From: Bacteroidetes bacterium RIFCSPLOWO2_12_FULL_37_12
GTDB taxonomy: Bacteria > Bacteroidota > Bacteroidia > 2-12-FULL-37-12
DNA length: 64,000 bases
Reading direction: 5' to 3'
Assembly: GCA_001769655.1 (NCBI GenBank)
Contig: MEPC01000002.1
Coordinates: 62,001-126,000 of the forward strand
The translations under genes were made by a program, and so were the position numbers. Below are positions 46,257-54,827 of the stretch, piece after piece (position 1 is the first letter of the stretch; every line of letters starts with the position of its first letter). Under the pieces are notes generated by a model, which saw only the letters and a program-made list of their open reading frames with translations, had not been told where the DNA came from and ran no database searches.

Positions 46257-47552
46257 ATGAAAGCCATCTGTTTTTATTTTCAGGTTCACCAGCCCTTCCG
46301 GTTGCGAACCTACCGTTTTTTTGAAATCGGAGGGAGTCATCATTATTTTGATGATTATGCCAATCGTTCGATTATGCGAAAGGTGGCTGATAAATGCTAT
46401 TTGCCAGCCAATAAACTGATGCTCGATTTAATAAAAGAATATGGAACCCGTTTCAAAATCGCATATTCTTTATCGGGAGTAGTTATTGACCAATTTGAGC
46501 AATATGCTCCCGATGTGCTGGAAAGTTTTCGTAAGCTGGCTCAAACCGGCTGTGTTGAATTTCTTGCTGAAACCTATTCACATTCTCTTTCCGCTCTCAA
46601 AAGCCGTGAGGAATTTTTCCGTCAGGTGGAGTTACAAAAACAAAAAGTTAAAGAACATTTTAATGTATCACCCACATGCTTCCGTAATACCGAATTGATT
46701 TATTCCGATAAAATCGGAGAATTGGTTCACTCCTTAGGATTTAAAGCCATGTTAACCGAAGGGGCAAAACATATCTTGGGTTGGAGAAGTCCGAATTTTC
46801 TTTATTGCAATGCCATTCAACCAAAACTAAAGTTATTATTGAAAAATTATCAGTTAAGCGATGACATTGCCTTCCGTTTTTCCCATAGGGGATGGGGAGA
46901 GTGGCCCTTGACAACTGAAAAATATATTCAATGGATCAATTCAATATCTCATAAAGAAGAGGTTATCAACCTTTTTATGGATTACGAAACTTTCGGAGAA
47001 CATCAGTGGGCAGAAACGGGAATTTTTGATTTTATGCGTATGCTTCCCAAAATGGTGTATGGTCACACGCCATTTACGTTCATGACTCCTTCTGAAGTCA
47101 GTTCTCATTTTCAACCCGTAGCTTCCATTCATGTGCCTACCCCGATATCCTGGGCAGATGAAGAAAGAGACCTCACTGCCTGGCTGGGAAATGAACTTCA
47201 GGATGAAGCGTTTAACAAACTGTATGAATTGGAAGCAAAAGTTAAAAATTGCAGTGACACTCAAATTCAGAGAGATTGGAAATATTTGCAAACCAGCGAC
47301 CATTTTTATTACATGTGCACGAAGTTCTTTTCCGACGGAGATGTCCATAAATATTTTAATCCCTATAATACTCCTTACGAAGCATTTATTAATTACATGA
47401 ACGTGCTTTCGGATTTTATTATCCGGGTTGACAAGAATTATTCAGACGCAGCTCCTGCAGAACCCCTTGCTGTAAAGAAACAAAAAATTCAAAAGGGTAA
47501 AAAAATTAGTGCCACTAAAAAGAGAGCTTCAAAAAAAATTCAAAAGGGATGA
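46257..47552 (+). CDS. Family 57 glycoside hydrolase (alpha-amylase type)
   Basis: 431 residues. GH57 motifs: motif 1 HQPFRL at 11-16, AETYSHS at 104-110, motif 3 CFRNTELIYSD with candidate nucleophile E146, and motif 4 LFMDYETFGEH with candidate acid/base D242. The family cleaves or transfers alpha-1,4 or alpha-1,6 glucan bonds. The last 25 residues are a Lys-rich tail (KKQKIQKGKK, ATKKRASKKIQKG) unusual for the family. It lies between GT4 and the GT3-GT35 fusion gene in the glycogen cluster, but substrate and mode are unproven. Confidence 0.92.
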   Translation: MKAICFYFQVHQPFRLRTYRFFEIGGSHHYFDDYANRSIMRKVADKCYLPANKLMLDLIKEYGTRFKIAYSLSGVVIDQFEQYAPDVLESFRKLAQTGCVEFLAETYSHSLSALKSREEFFRQVELQKQKVKEHFNVSPTCFRNTELIYSDKIGELVHSLGFKAMLTEGAKHILGWRSPNFLYCNAIQPKLKLLLKNYQLSDDIAFRFSHRGWGEWPLTTEKYIQWINSISHKEEVINLFMDYETFGEHQWAETGIFDFMRMLPKMVYGHTPFTFMTPSEVSSHFQPVASIHVPTPISWADEERDLTAWLGNELQDEAFNKLYELEAKVKNCSDTQIQRDWKYLQTSDHFYYMCTKFFSDGDVHKYFNPYNTPYEAFINYMNVLSDFIIRVDKNYSDAAPAEPLAVKKQKIQKGKKISATKKRASKKIQKG

Positions 47553-47609
47553 TTTATTACTGCACAGCACATAAATATTTTCCCCTTAAAAAAAATAACA
47601 CATAACATA

Positions 47610-47640
47610 AAACACAAAACACAAAACACAAAACACAACA
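47610..47640. repeat. Heptanucleotide repeat (AAAACAC)4 before the synthase-phosphorylase gene
   Basis: Four consecutive 7-bp AAAACAC units with A/C-rich flanks, about 55 bp before the start at 47693. Such a repeat could vary in copy number; no promoter was identified around it. Confidence 0.6.
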
Positions 47641-47692
47641 TACAAAATTTTTAAGTGTTTTCAGACCAAGTCATTGACCTTAATAAATCCCC

Positions 47693-50600
47693 ATGCCCAC
47701 CCCCTCCTCCCAAATCCCGGACTACCTGTTTGAAGTAAGCTGGGAAGTATGCAATAAAGTTGGAGGCATACACACCGTTGTTAGCACAAAATCAGTATGC
47801 CTCGGCGCCGAGTTTGGAAACCGACATTTATTGATCGGTCCGGATATCTGGAAAGAAACCGATAGAAACCCGGAATTTATCGAAGATAAAATGCTGTTCC
47901 GCTCATGGAAAGAATCTCTCGCTGACAAGCCATTTAAAATCAGAACGGGAAGATGGAACATCCCATCAAAACCACTTGTGATTTTGATTGACTTTACTCC
48001 TTTATATTCTAAAAAGGATGAAGTTTTTACAAAACTCTATGAAAAATACGGACTTGATTCCTTAAGCGGTCAGTGGGATTATATTGAACCGGCGTTGTTT
48101 GGCTATGCCGCAGGAATGGCAATAGAGAGTTTTTACTATTTTCATTTATCATATCTGGATAAAACCGTGGCACATTTTCATGAATGGATGACAGGCGCAG
48201 GTATTTTATATTTGAAAGAACAGATACCACAAATTGCCACTTTGTTTACTACCCATGCTACTGCTACAGGAAGAGCTATAGCCGGTAATCATTTACCATT
48301 GTATGCTCAATTGGAAGAATATAAAGGAGACCTGTGTGCCCATAATTTTAATATTGTTTCAAAACATTCACTCGAGAAATTGTCTGCCATAAATTGCGAT
48401 TGTTTTACTACGGTTTCAGAAATTACCGCCCGGGAATGTAAATTTCTGTTGGAAAAAACAGCAGATGTAATTACCCCAAATGGATTTGATATTTCCTGGG
48501 TGCCTGATCGAAAGGAATTACCGGTTAAAAAAAACAATGCACGAAAAAAACTAATTTCTGTTTTTCGCGCTTTGTTGAAACAGGAAATTTCAGAAAACGA
48601 TTTTCTGATTGCATCCTCCGGCAGGTATGAATTCAGAAATAAAGGGCTGGATGTTTTTTTAAAATCATTGGCTTTGTTAAATAAAGAGGATGCATTAAAA
48701 AGAAAAATTATTGCATTTTTTCTTATTCCCGCCGCTCATTCAGGTCCACGGGAGGAAATTATATCCGGAGAAAATCAAAACGGTTTTTCTAAATTTGAAC
48801 AAGCTATTTTAACTCATAAATTACTTAACAGTGACACTGATCAAATTCTTAAATTATCGCAAGAACTTGGTTTGGTTAACGATAGCAACAGCAATGTCAG
48901 GATTGTTTTTGTTCCCGTTTATCTTAATGGAAATGATGGGATATTCAATATGAATTATTACGAATTGTTAATGGGTTTCGACCAAACTGTATTTGCTTCT
49001 TATTATGAACCATGGGGATATACACCTCAGGAAAGCATCGCCTTTGGGATTCCCACTATTACTACCACACTCTCAGGGTATGGTGCATGGTATAATTCGA
49101 ATTTTTCCGAAAACGAAAAACCTGTATATGTATTGGAAAGGGGAGAAGGGGAGGAGGAATCGTTTGTAGCGTCATTAGCGGAACGGATAAAAGAAAATAT
49201 GTTAAAATCCCAGGAAGAAATAAATTCTACCCGCGAAGCCGCTTTTAACGTTAGCAAAGCGACTCAGTGGAAAATATTAATTTCACAATATAAACAAGCA
49301 TTTAGTTTAGCGTTAGATAAAGTAAATAAACGTATAGAACATGTTAAACAAATCAGGAAACCTGAGTTTCATAATTCATCCCGGAACGATGTAGGTCATC
49401 TTATTAACAAACCACAATGGAAACGTATGCTGGTAAAAAGTCAATTGCCTGCAGAGTTGGAAATACTTAAAAAACTTGCAAATAATTTATGGTGGTCATG
49501 GGATTATGAGGCAAACCTGCTTTTTGAATCCATTGATAAAGAGACATGGGAAAGATACCATCACAATCCTATTGCATTATTGGAGGATTTACCTTTTTCA
49601 AAATACAAAGAATTACTTGACAATGAAAATTTTTTAACTAAGTTAAATAAAGTCAGCATCCGTTTTGAGAAATATATGTCTGATAAGAAAAACCAATTGG
49701 GTCCTAAAACAGCATATTTCTGCATGGAATATGGTTTGAATTCCATAATTCGTCTTTATTCGGGTGGCTTGGGTGTTTTGGCTGGAGATTATCTGAAAGA
49801 GGCATCTGATTATAACCTGGATTTAACAGCGGTTGGACTTCTATACCGTTCAGGTTATTTCAAACAATCCTTTTCGATCCATGGCGATCAGCTTGCGTCG
49901 TACAAAAATCAAAAATTTTCTTTTTTGCCTCTTACTCCGGTTAGAGATAAAGATGGAAACTGGATTAAAGTGACACTCGCACTTCCGGGGCGTAATTTAT
50001 ATGCGAAAGCATGGAAAATAGATGTTGGCAGAATTAAATTATATCTGTTGGATACCGATATAGAAGAAAATAGTGTCACTGACCGCATGACCACTCATGT
50101 CTTGTATGGTGGAAATGAAGAAAACCGGTTGAAGCAGGAAATTTTATTAGGTTTTGGCGGAATGCGTTTATTACGTTTATTGAAGGAAAACCCAGAAGTA
50201 TTTCATTGCAACGAGGGTCATTCCGCATTTATAGGATTAGAACGCTTAAGAGAACTTATCCAGGATAAGAATCTTTCTTTTTCTGAAGCAACGGAAGTGG
50301 TTCGTTCCGGCAACCTCTTTACCACACACACTCCTGTGGAAGCGGGACATGATAAATTTTCAGAGGACTTGATGAGAATATATTTTTCAAATTTTGAAAC
50401 CATTTTCAATATTTCATGGACACAATTTATGAGCTTGGGCAGGATCCATGAAAATGACACAACGGAAAAATTTTCCATGAGTTGTCTGGCGTTACGTTTA
50501 TCCAGCGAAATAAATGCGGTAAGCAAAATTCATGAAGTAGTGACACGAAAAATATTTAACCCGGTTTGGGATGGGTTTGATGAAAAGGAATTGAATATTG

Positions 50601-51949
50601 GTTCTGTAACAAACGGAGTGCATTTTGCCACCTGGTGTTCCTGGGAATGGCAGAAATTATTCAGGAAAACATTTTCCAAAGGATTTTATAAAAATCCAGC
50701 AAATAAAAATTATTGGAGTGCCATTCAAAGTGTGCCTGATTCAGAAATTTGGGACATCCGCTTGAATCTTAAAAAACAAATGCTTGAGAAAATAAAAGAG
50801 AGGATAAGAATAAATCTTACAAACCGCCATGAGAATCCCCAAAAAATTATTAATATTCTCTCTACGCTAAGTGAGAGCGCCTTAACGGTAGGATTTGCCC
50901 GCCGTTTTGCTACGTATAAAAGAGCGCATTTATTATTTAATAATCAGGAACGGCTAAAGTCCATTGTAAATAATCCTACCAAACCCGTGCAATTCATTTT
51001 TGCAGGCAAGGCGCATCCTAACGACCAAGCTGGTCAGGATATTATCAAACATATAATTGCCTTATCACTTCAGCCGGAATTTCAGGGTAAAATTATATTC
51101 GTCGAAAACTATAACATGGAAATAGCGGCTCAACTTGTACAGGGAGTTGACCTCTGGTTGAATACTCCCACTCGCCCCATGGAGGCATCCGGAACCAGCG
51201 GCATGAAAGCGGCTATGAATGGTATTATGAATTTCAGCGTATTGGACGGATGGTGGGATGAAGCATATCATGAAAATAATGGGTGGTGTTTGCCAAAGGA
51301 ATCAACCTATCAGGATCATAATTTACAAAATGAATTGGACGCCGAAACATTGTACAGAATTTTCGAAAACGAAATTATTACTGAATATTTTGAACGAAAC
51401 AAGTCAGGAATACCTGTAAAATGGATTAAAAGAATTAAAAACACTTTTAACGATATACCGCATAAATTTACAACCCGGAGAATGATAGAGGAATATCATA
51501 AAAGATATTACGAGTCCTTGGGAAATAAATCAGAGAAACTCAAGGAAAAACAATTTTTTCGTGCTAAAAAACTTGCCGATTGGAAGCGAAAAGTGCTGTT
51601 AAGCTGGGAATCCATCGAGGTTAAAAATATGGATGTGTATGACACGTTTAATAGTCCCATACCCTTAGGAGAAAATTTTACGGCAAAAATATTAGTTGAC
51701 CTCAAAGATCTTTCACCTCAGGATATTAGCATGGAAGTGGTTTTTATTCAAAGGGATGAAAACTCGGGGGAGAAAAAGATTTTCTTTACAGGAGAACTGA
51801 ATAAAAATATTGTAAGCAAGCACGAGGTCTTGTATGAGTGTGCTATTCCCGCTACCAAATCGGGGGTATATGAATACGGTTTTCGCATTTTTCCGGTTCA
51901 CCCGGAATTATCACACAGGATGGATTTTGGCTTGGTGCGGTGGGTGTGA
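47693..51949 (+). CDS. Glycogen synthase (GT3) fused to alpha-glucan phosphorylase (GT35)
   Basis: 1418 residues. The N-terminal half (about 1-560) is a eukaryote-like glycogen synthase: LFEVSWEVCNKVGGIHTVVS at the start, AHFHEWMTGAG, and the E-x7-E pair E439/E447 in EPWGYTPQE. After a linker come the DUF3417-like region (about 590-680, KKLANNLWWSWDYE) and a phosphorylase domain (about 690-1300) with GGLGVLAGDYLKEASDYN, CNEGHSAFI, RIHENDTTEKFSMSCLALRL and the PLP lysine K1172 in EASGTSGMKAAMNG. A C-terminal region (about 1310-1418) follows. One polypeptide thus carries glycogen-building and glycogen-degrading halves. It ends the glycogen cluster; the tRNA gene follows on the other strand. Confidence 0.93.
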   Translation: MPTPSSQIPDYLFEVSWEVCNKVGGIHTVVSTKSVCLGAEFGNRHLLIGPDIWKETDRNPEFIEDKMLFRSWKESLADKPFKIRTGRWNIPSKPLVILIDFTPLYSKKDEVFTKLYEKYGLDSLSGQWDYIEPALFGYAAGMAIESFYYFHLSYLDKTVAHFHEWMTGAGILYLKEQIPQIATLFTTHATATGRAIAGNHLPLYAQLEEYKGDLCAHNFNIVSKHSLEKLSAINCDCFTTVSEITARECKFLLEKTADVITPNGFDISWVPDRKELPVKKNNARKKLISVFRALLKQEISENDFLIASSGRYEFRNKGLDVFLKSLALLNKEDALKRKIIAFFLIPAAHSGPREEIISGENQNGFSKFEQAILTHKLLNSDTDQILKLSQELGLVNDSNSNVRIVFVPVYLNGNDGIFNMNYYELLMGFDQTVFASYYEPWGYTPQESIAFGIPTITTTLSGYGAWYNSNFSENEKPVYVLERGEGEEESFVASLAERIKENMLKSQEEINSTREAAFNVSKATQWKILISQYKQAFSLALDKVNKRIEHVKQIRKPEFHNSSRNDVGHLINKPQWKRMLVKSQLPAELEILKKLANNLWWSWDYEANLLFESIDKETWERYHHNPIALLEDLPFSKYKELLDNENFLTKLNKVSIRFEKYMSDKKNQLGPKTAYFCMEYGLNSIIRLYSGGLGVLAGDYLKEASDYNLDLTAVGLLYRSGYFKQSFSIHGDQLASYKNQKFSFLPLTPVRDKDGNWIKVTLALPGRNLYAKAWKIDVGRIKLYLLDTDIEENSVTDRMTTHVLYGGNEENRLKQEILLGFGGMRLLRLLKENPEVFHCNEGHSAFIGLERLRELIQDKNLSFSEATEVVRSGNLFTTHTPVEAGHDKFSEDLMRIYFSNFETIFNISWTQFMSLGRIHENDTTEKFSMSCLALRLSSEINAVSKIHEVVTRKIFNPVWDGFDEKELNIGSVTNGVHFATWCSWEWQKLFRKTFSKGFYKNPANKNYWSAIQSVPDSEIWDIRLNLKKQMLEKIKERIRINLTNRHENPQKIINILSTLSESALTVGFARRFATYKRAHLLFNNQERLKSIVNNPTKPVQFIFAGKAHPNDQAGQDIIKHIIALSLQPEFQGKIIFVENYNMEIAAQLVQGVDLWLNTPTRPMEASGTSGMKAAMNGIMNFSVLDGWWDEAYHENNGWCLPKESTYQDHNLQNELDAETLYRIFENEIITEYFERNKSGIPVKWIKRIKNTFNDIPHKFTTRRMIEEYHKRYYESLGNKSEKLKEKQFFRAKKLADWKRKVLLSWESIEVKNMDVYDTFNSPIPLGENFTAKILVDLKDLSPQDISMEVVFIQRDENSGEKKIFFTGELNKNIVSKHEVLYECAIPATKSGVYEYGFRIFPVHPELSHRMDFGLVRWV

Positions 51950-51989
51950 GTATAATTGCCAGACGCAGGTTTTCGTAAAGTAATGTAGG

Positions 51990-52028
51990 AAGTGGCAGTT
52001 GCAGTGGCAGTAGCAGTAGCAGTGGCAG
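51990..52028. repeat. Six-bp repeat abutting the tRNA gene
   Basis: Seven units of CAGTGG, CAGTTG or CAGTAG, ending directly at the 3' end of the tRNA. The sequence could be read as an expansion of the CCA-free tRNA border; no function is evident. Confidence 0.7.
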
Positions 52029-52100
52029 TAGCCCCGAGAGGAATCGAACCTCCATTTAAAGTTTAGGAAACTTCCGTTCTATCCATTGAACTACAGGGCC
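52029..52100 (-). tRNA. tRNA-Arg (anticodon CCU)
   Basis: On the minus strand the gene starts GGCCCTG and ends CGGGGCT plus discriminator A, forming a 7-bp acceptor stem with two G-U pairs. The D arm is GTTC/GAAC, the anticodon arm GAAGT-TTCCTAA-ACTTT with CCT at its centre, and the T arm GGAGG-TTCGATT-CCTCT. Length is 72 nt and the 3' CCA is not encoded. Reads AGG codons. Confidence 0.95.
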
Positions 52101-52215
52101 TTTAAATTTTCATGAAATATACTTTCGAACAAGTGATGTTCGATAAAACATCTCAAAAATAGTGAATTGCATTGAATTAATCATTTGAAAGGAAACCGGA
52201 AAGGGCTAAACGTAA

Positions 52216-52746
52216 TTATTTTTTTTCTCCGGGAAACTGAATAGGTATATCTATGGTTTTTAGAATTGTATTATTTCCGTTTATGAAATAAATATGGTAA
52301 TTTATAGTTGTTAATATTTCTTCCTCTGAAATTCTCATATAAAAATTTTTTTCCATTCCATTCCGGCAAAGTACCGCCCCTATTCGTTCATATCTGTTAT
52401 TTAAAAGTGTGGCATCCACTACAATGCAATACGTGTTAGTAGGATTGTCTAAAACCGAAAAAAAAGAGGTGGTAATGCCATTTACATTTGCAGTCCATGT
52501 AATTTTAACAATATTCCCTTCATAAATCATTTGCAGATAAATGGTTTGCTCGGGTAATATTTTAACCGGTTCATTTTTTTTATAGAAAATGCTGGTTGAT
52601 TTATTAGTGAGTGGTTGAGCAAAGATTTTCAGGAAATGTGAGAAAAAGATAAGGTAAGACACGAGCAGAATATTCCCAATCAGGTTCAAAAACTTTCTCA
52701 GAAATAGTATAGTTCCTTTTGTCCGTATATAAGTATTTGAGCGCAT
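52216..52746 (-). CDS. Unknown secreted or membrane-anchored protein
   Basis: 176 residues. A basic N-terminus precedes a hydrophobic stretch (about 22-45, NILLVSYLIFFSHFLKIFAQ) that acts as signal or anchor, then a beta-rich domain with no known motif (LQMIYEGNIVKITWTANVNG, INYHIYFINGNNTILKTIDI). No neighbour suggests a function. The long leader-like N-terminus could indicate a later start, but no ATG nearer the hydrophobic segment looks better. Confidence 0.65.
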   Translation of the reverse strand: MRSNTYIRTKGTILFLRKFLNLIGNILLVSYLIFFSHFLKIFAQPLTNKSTSIFYKKNEPVKILPEQTIYLQMIYEGNIVKITWTANVNGITTSFFSVLDNPTNTYCIVVDATLLNNRYERIGAVLCRNGMEKNFYMRISEEEILTTINYHIYFINGNNTILKTIDIPIQFPGEKK

Positions 52747-52827
52747 AGCATTTTATTTTTTAATGCCCTACCTCATCTCTATACAATTTATTCTATCCCA
52801 TATTTTTTTAAAATATATTTATATTAT

Positions 52828-53817
52828 TTACAGTACTACAATCCTTTTTGAATACAACACATTCCCTATGGTTCCCTTCACATAGTAAACCCCATTGGAA
52901 AGACCCTTATTCAGTGTTAGTGTTGAAACATATCCCCCTTCTTTTTTGTTTATCCGTTGTTTGAAGATTTCTTCCCCCTTTTGATTTTCAACGCTAAGGT
53001 CAAAACTTCTTTTTTCCTGAGATGAAATGGCTACAAATAATTCCTGATAATTAGCGGGATTCGGAAAAGCGTCAAACAAGATACTTTCCCCGTTCCAATC
53101 TACTTCCAGCGGGTCTGAATAAAGAAATGTATTGTCTTTTTTCACTCTTTTAATGCGGTAATAATTTTTACCCAACTCATGACGAACCGGAATGGTATAT
53201 TGCCTCGGTGATTCACTGTTTCTGCTAACGTCGTGCGCTGAAACAAACTCCCATTTTCCTTCATTTCTTTTTTCAATATCGTAACGCTCCGTCTCATATT
53301 CTTTTTCTACACTCCAGTATAAATAAGGAGAATTATCACTTGACACAGCGGCGCCGAAAAGAGGGAGTACTAACCGGTTTTCAACTTGCAGATTAGCGAA
53401 TAAAGTGGCGCCGTATTCACATCTTTTTTTACCCGTTTGTTCAATCAGAAAAGTATAAGCGCCATCCGGTAATGCCTTTGCACTAATCTTATTTCCGTTT
53501 ATCATTATCGGATATTCTAAAAACCCGGCAACATTCAAATTTTTGTGCAAGGGGTCATCAATTAGATTTATTTGCCTGTCTTCACAAACCGTGCATTTCA
53601 TGTTCTCTACAGAAATAGTTACATCTTGCAACAACCCATCGGTGACTTTAAATTGATATATAAATGAGGACGAGGATTTTTTTATTTGTTTTTCATAATT
53701 CCCTCTCTGATTAAAAATATTCTTCCATAGTTGATTAATTCTGTTTTGCGAGTGAACTAATAATGGAAGAACCATTAAAAAAGGGAATATCACGGATTTG
53801 ATGCTTGTTACTTTCAT
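52828..53817 (-). CDS. Secreted protein with type IX secretion sorting tail
   Basis: 329 residues. Signal peptide (about 1-23, ending VHSQ) and a C-terminal domain ending FDAFPNPANYQELFVAISS, GVYYVKGTIGNVLYSKRIVVL-like, which fits the type A C-terminal sorting signal of the type IX secretion system. The central part is beta-rich, with a fibronectin-like ENSPYLYWSVEKEYETERYD-type region of unclear fold. Four cysteines in the N-terminal half could form disulfides. Surface-exposed or released cargo; substrate unknown. A TATATTTG box lies 36 bp upstream. Confidence 0.82.
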   Translation of the reverse strand: MKVTSIKSVIFPFLMVLPLLVHSQNRINQLWKNIFNQRGNYEKQIKKSSSSFIYQFKVTDGLLQDVTISVENMKCTVCEDRQINLIDDPLHKNLNVAGFLEYPIMINGNKISAKALPDGAYTFLIEQTGKKRCEYGATLFANLQVENRLVLPLFGAAVSSDNSPYLYWSVEKEYETERYDIEKRNEGKWEFVSAHDVSRNSESPRQYTIPVRHELGKNYYRIKRVKKDNTFLYSDPLEVDWNGESILFDAFPNPANYQELFVAISSQEKRSFDLSVENQKGEEIFKQRINKKEGGYVSTLTLNKGLSNGVYYVKGTIGNVLYSKRIVVL

Positions 53818-53852
53818 GGCTTTAAAGGTTTAGTTAAAAAGTAATTATGATA

Positions 53853-53860
53853 CAAATATA
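53853..53860 (-). promoter_or_regulatory. Candidate -7 box for the sorting-tail protein gene
   Basis: The minus strand reads TATATTTG, 36 bp before the start; no -33 TTTG at the expected distance. Confidence 0.4.
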
Positions 53861-54045
53861 AACATCAAATACCCTGTCAGGGCATTAAATTATAGGCAAA
53901 TCTTACACGTTGAAAGTGCAAATATTGAACTATTTTGTAATGGAATTATAGTAGAAATTGGGTGAAAACTCAGGAAAAAATCTTACATGGTAGAATTACT
54001 AAAAGAAATGTTTCTGTTCAGAAACAAAAATAAAAAAATAATTTT

Positions 54046-54117
54046 GCCACAGATTACACGGATTAATGTTACATAAAATCTAAAACCATTTGTAATCCGT
54101 GTAATCAGTGGCTAATT
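54046..54117. repeat. Inverted repeat of GCCACAGATTACACGG type
   Basis: The left arm GCCACAGATTACACGGATTA and right arm TAATCCGTGTAATCAGTGGC are near-complementary with an A/T loop. Same family as 19058-19133. It lies about 60 bp after the stop of the pRiA4-like gene and could terminate its transcript. Confidence 0.75.
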
Positions 54118-54176
54118 TTTTTTTTCTTTGTCAATTTACGGTTAAACTGCGTGGGTACTGAACAATAACAATGCAA

Positions 54177-54758
54177 TCAATAATCCTCTTCATCCGTAAA
54201 CTCCCCGGTTCCAACATCTTCATCAGCATCATAGAGTGGATTTTCGCTAAATTCGTCTTCTAATCCATTATTATCTAAGAGTTCGGTTTCTTCCAGAATC
54301 TTAACCTTATCCTGGCTTTTATCGGATAATTTTAATTTACCTTGCCCATTGTTCCTTTTAGGCAATGTACCAATACTTTTTATAACCAATGGATATTTTA
54401 TTTTATTTTCAGATTTATCTTTTATCATGAGAACTTCAAGCGAAAATTCCCACATATCCTGAAAATCAAAAACATAAATTAATTTCTGACCGGGTTGGTT
54501 TATAATGTCTGAAATTTTGGTCTTGCTCATCACCGGTATTTTTGTTTCATCATCGCTCATATCCAACAATGTTATTTCCTCTATTTTATTCCACTCTTCA
54601 TCACAGGTATAAAAGGAAGCCAACTGCTTGCCTTTTAAACCATAACTAGTTAGCAACAAGTTATGAAGTTGCTCAAAAGAGTTATCTGTTTTTATTTCTA
54701 CTATCCGGATGATGTCCTTCTCATCAGAATATTTTATTTTAAATTGTATAACACTCAT
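54177..54758 (-). CDS. pRiA4b ORF-3-like protein
   Basis: 193 residues. The segment LHNLLLTSYGLKGKQLASFY, TCDEEWNKIEEITLLDM and IINQPGQKLIYVFDFQDMWE are the pattern of the PRiA4_ORF3 family found on plasmids and chromosomes. The C-terminal 60 residues are Asp/Glu-rich. Family function is unknown. The gene starts 69 bp downstream of the Nramp-USP stop, on the same strand, but nothing ties it to metal transport. Confidence 0.8.
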   Translation of the reverse strand: MSVIQFKIKYSDEKDIIRIVEIKTDNSFEQLHNLLLTSYGLKGKQLASFYTCDEEWNKIEEITLLDMSDDETKIPVMSKTKISDIINQPGQKLIYVFDFQDMWEFSLEVLMIKDKSENKIKYPLVIKSIGTLPKRNNGQGKLKLSDKSQDKVKILEETELLDNNGLEDEFSENPLYDADEDVGTGEFTDEEDY

Positions 54759-54827
54759 ATAGTGGGGTTACTTATTTAAAAGTAAAATTACACAATTTTA
54801 TTAAAACAAAAAAATTTATTTATTTTT

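Larger units (their letters stand above)
53818..54176. other. 359-bp intergenic region
   Basis: Contains a TATATTTG box facing the sorting-tail gene, a CCCTG-T-CAGGG palindrome near 53873, and an inverted repeat at 54046-54117 close to the end of the pRiA4-like gene. No other coding frame is seen. Confidence 0.65.

Noticed and set aside
51852-52055. Leucine-proline-rich 67-residue minus-strand frame
   Set aside because: It runs through the hexamer satellite and part of the tRNA gene and overlaps the phosphorylase end, so it is not a real gene.
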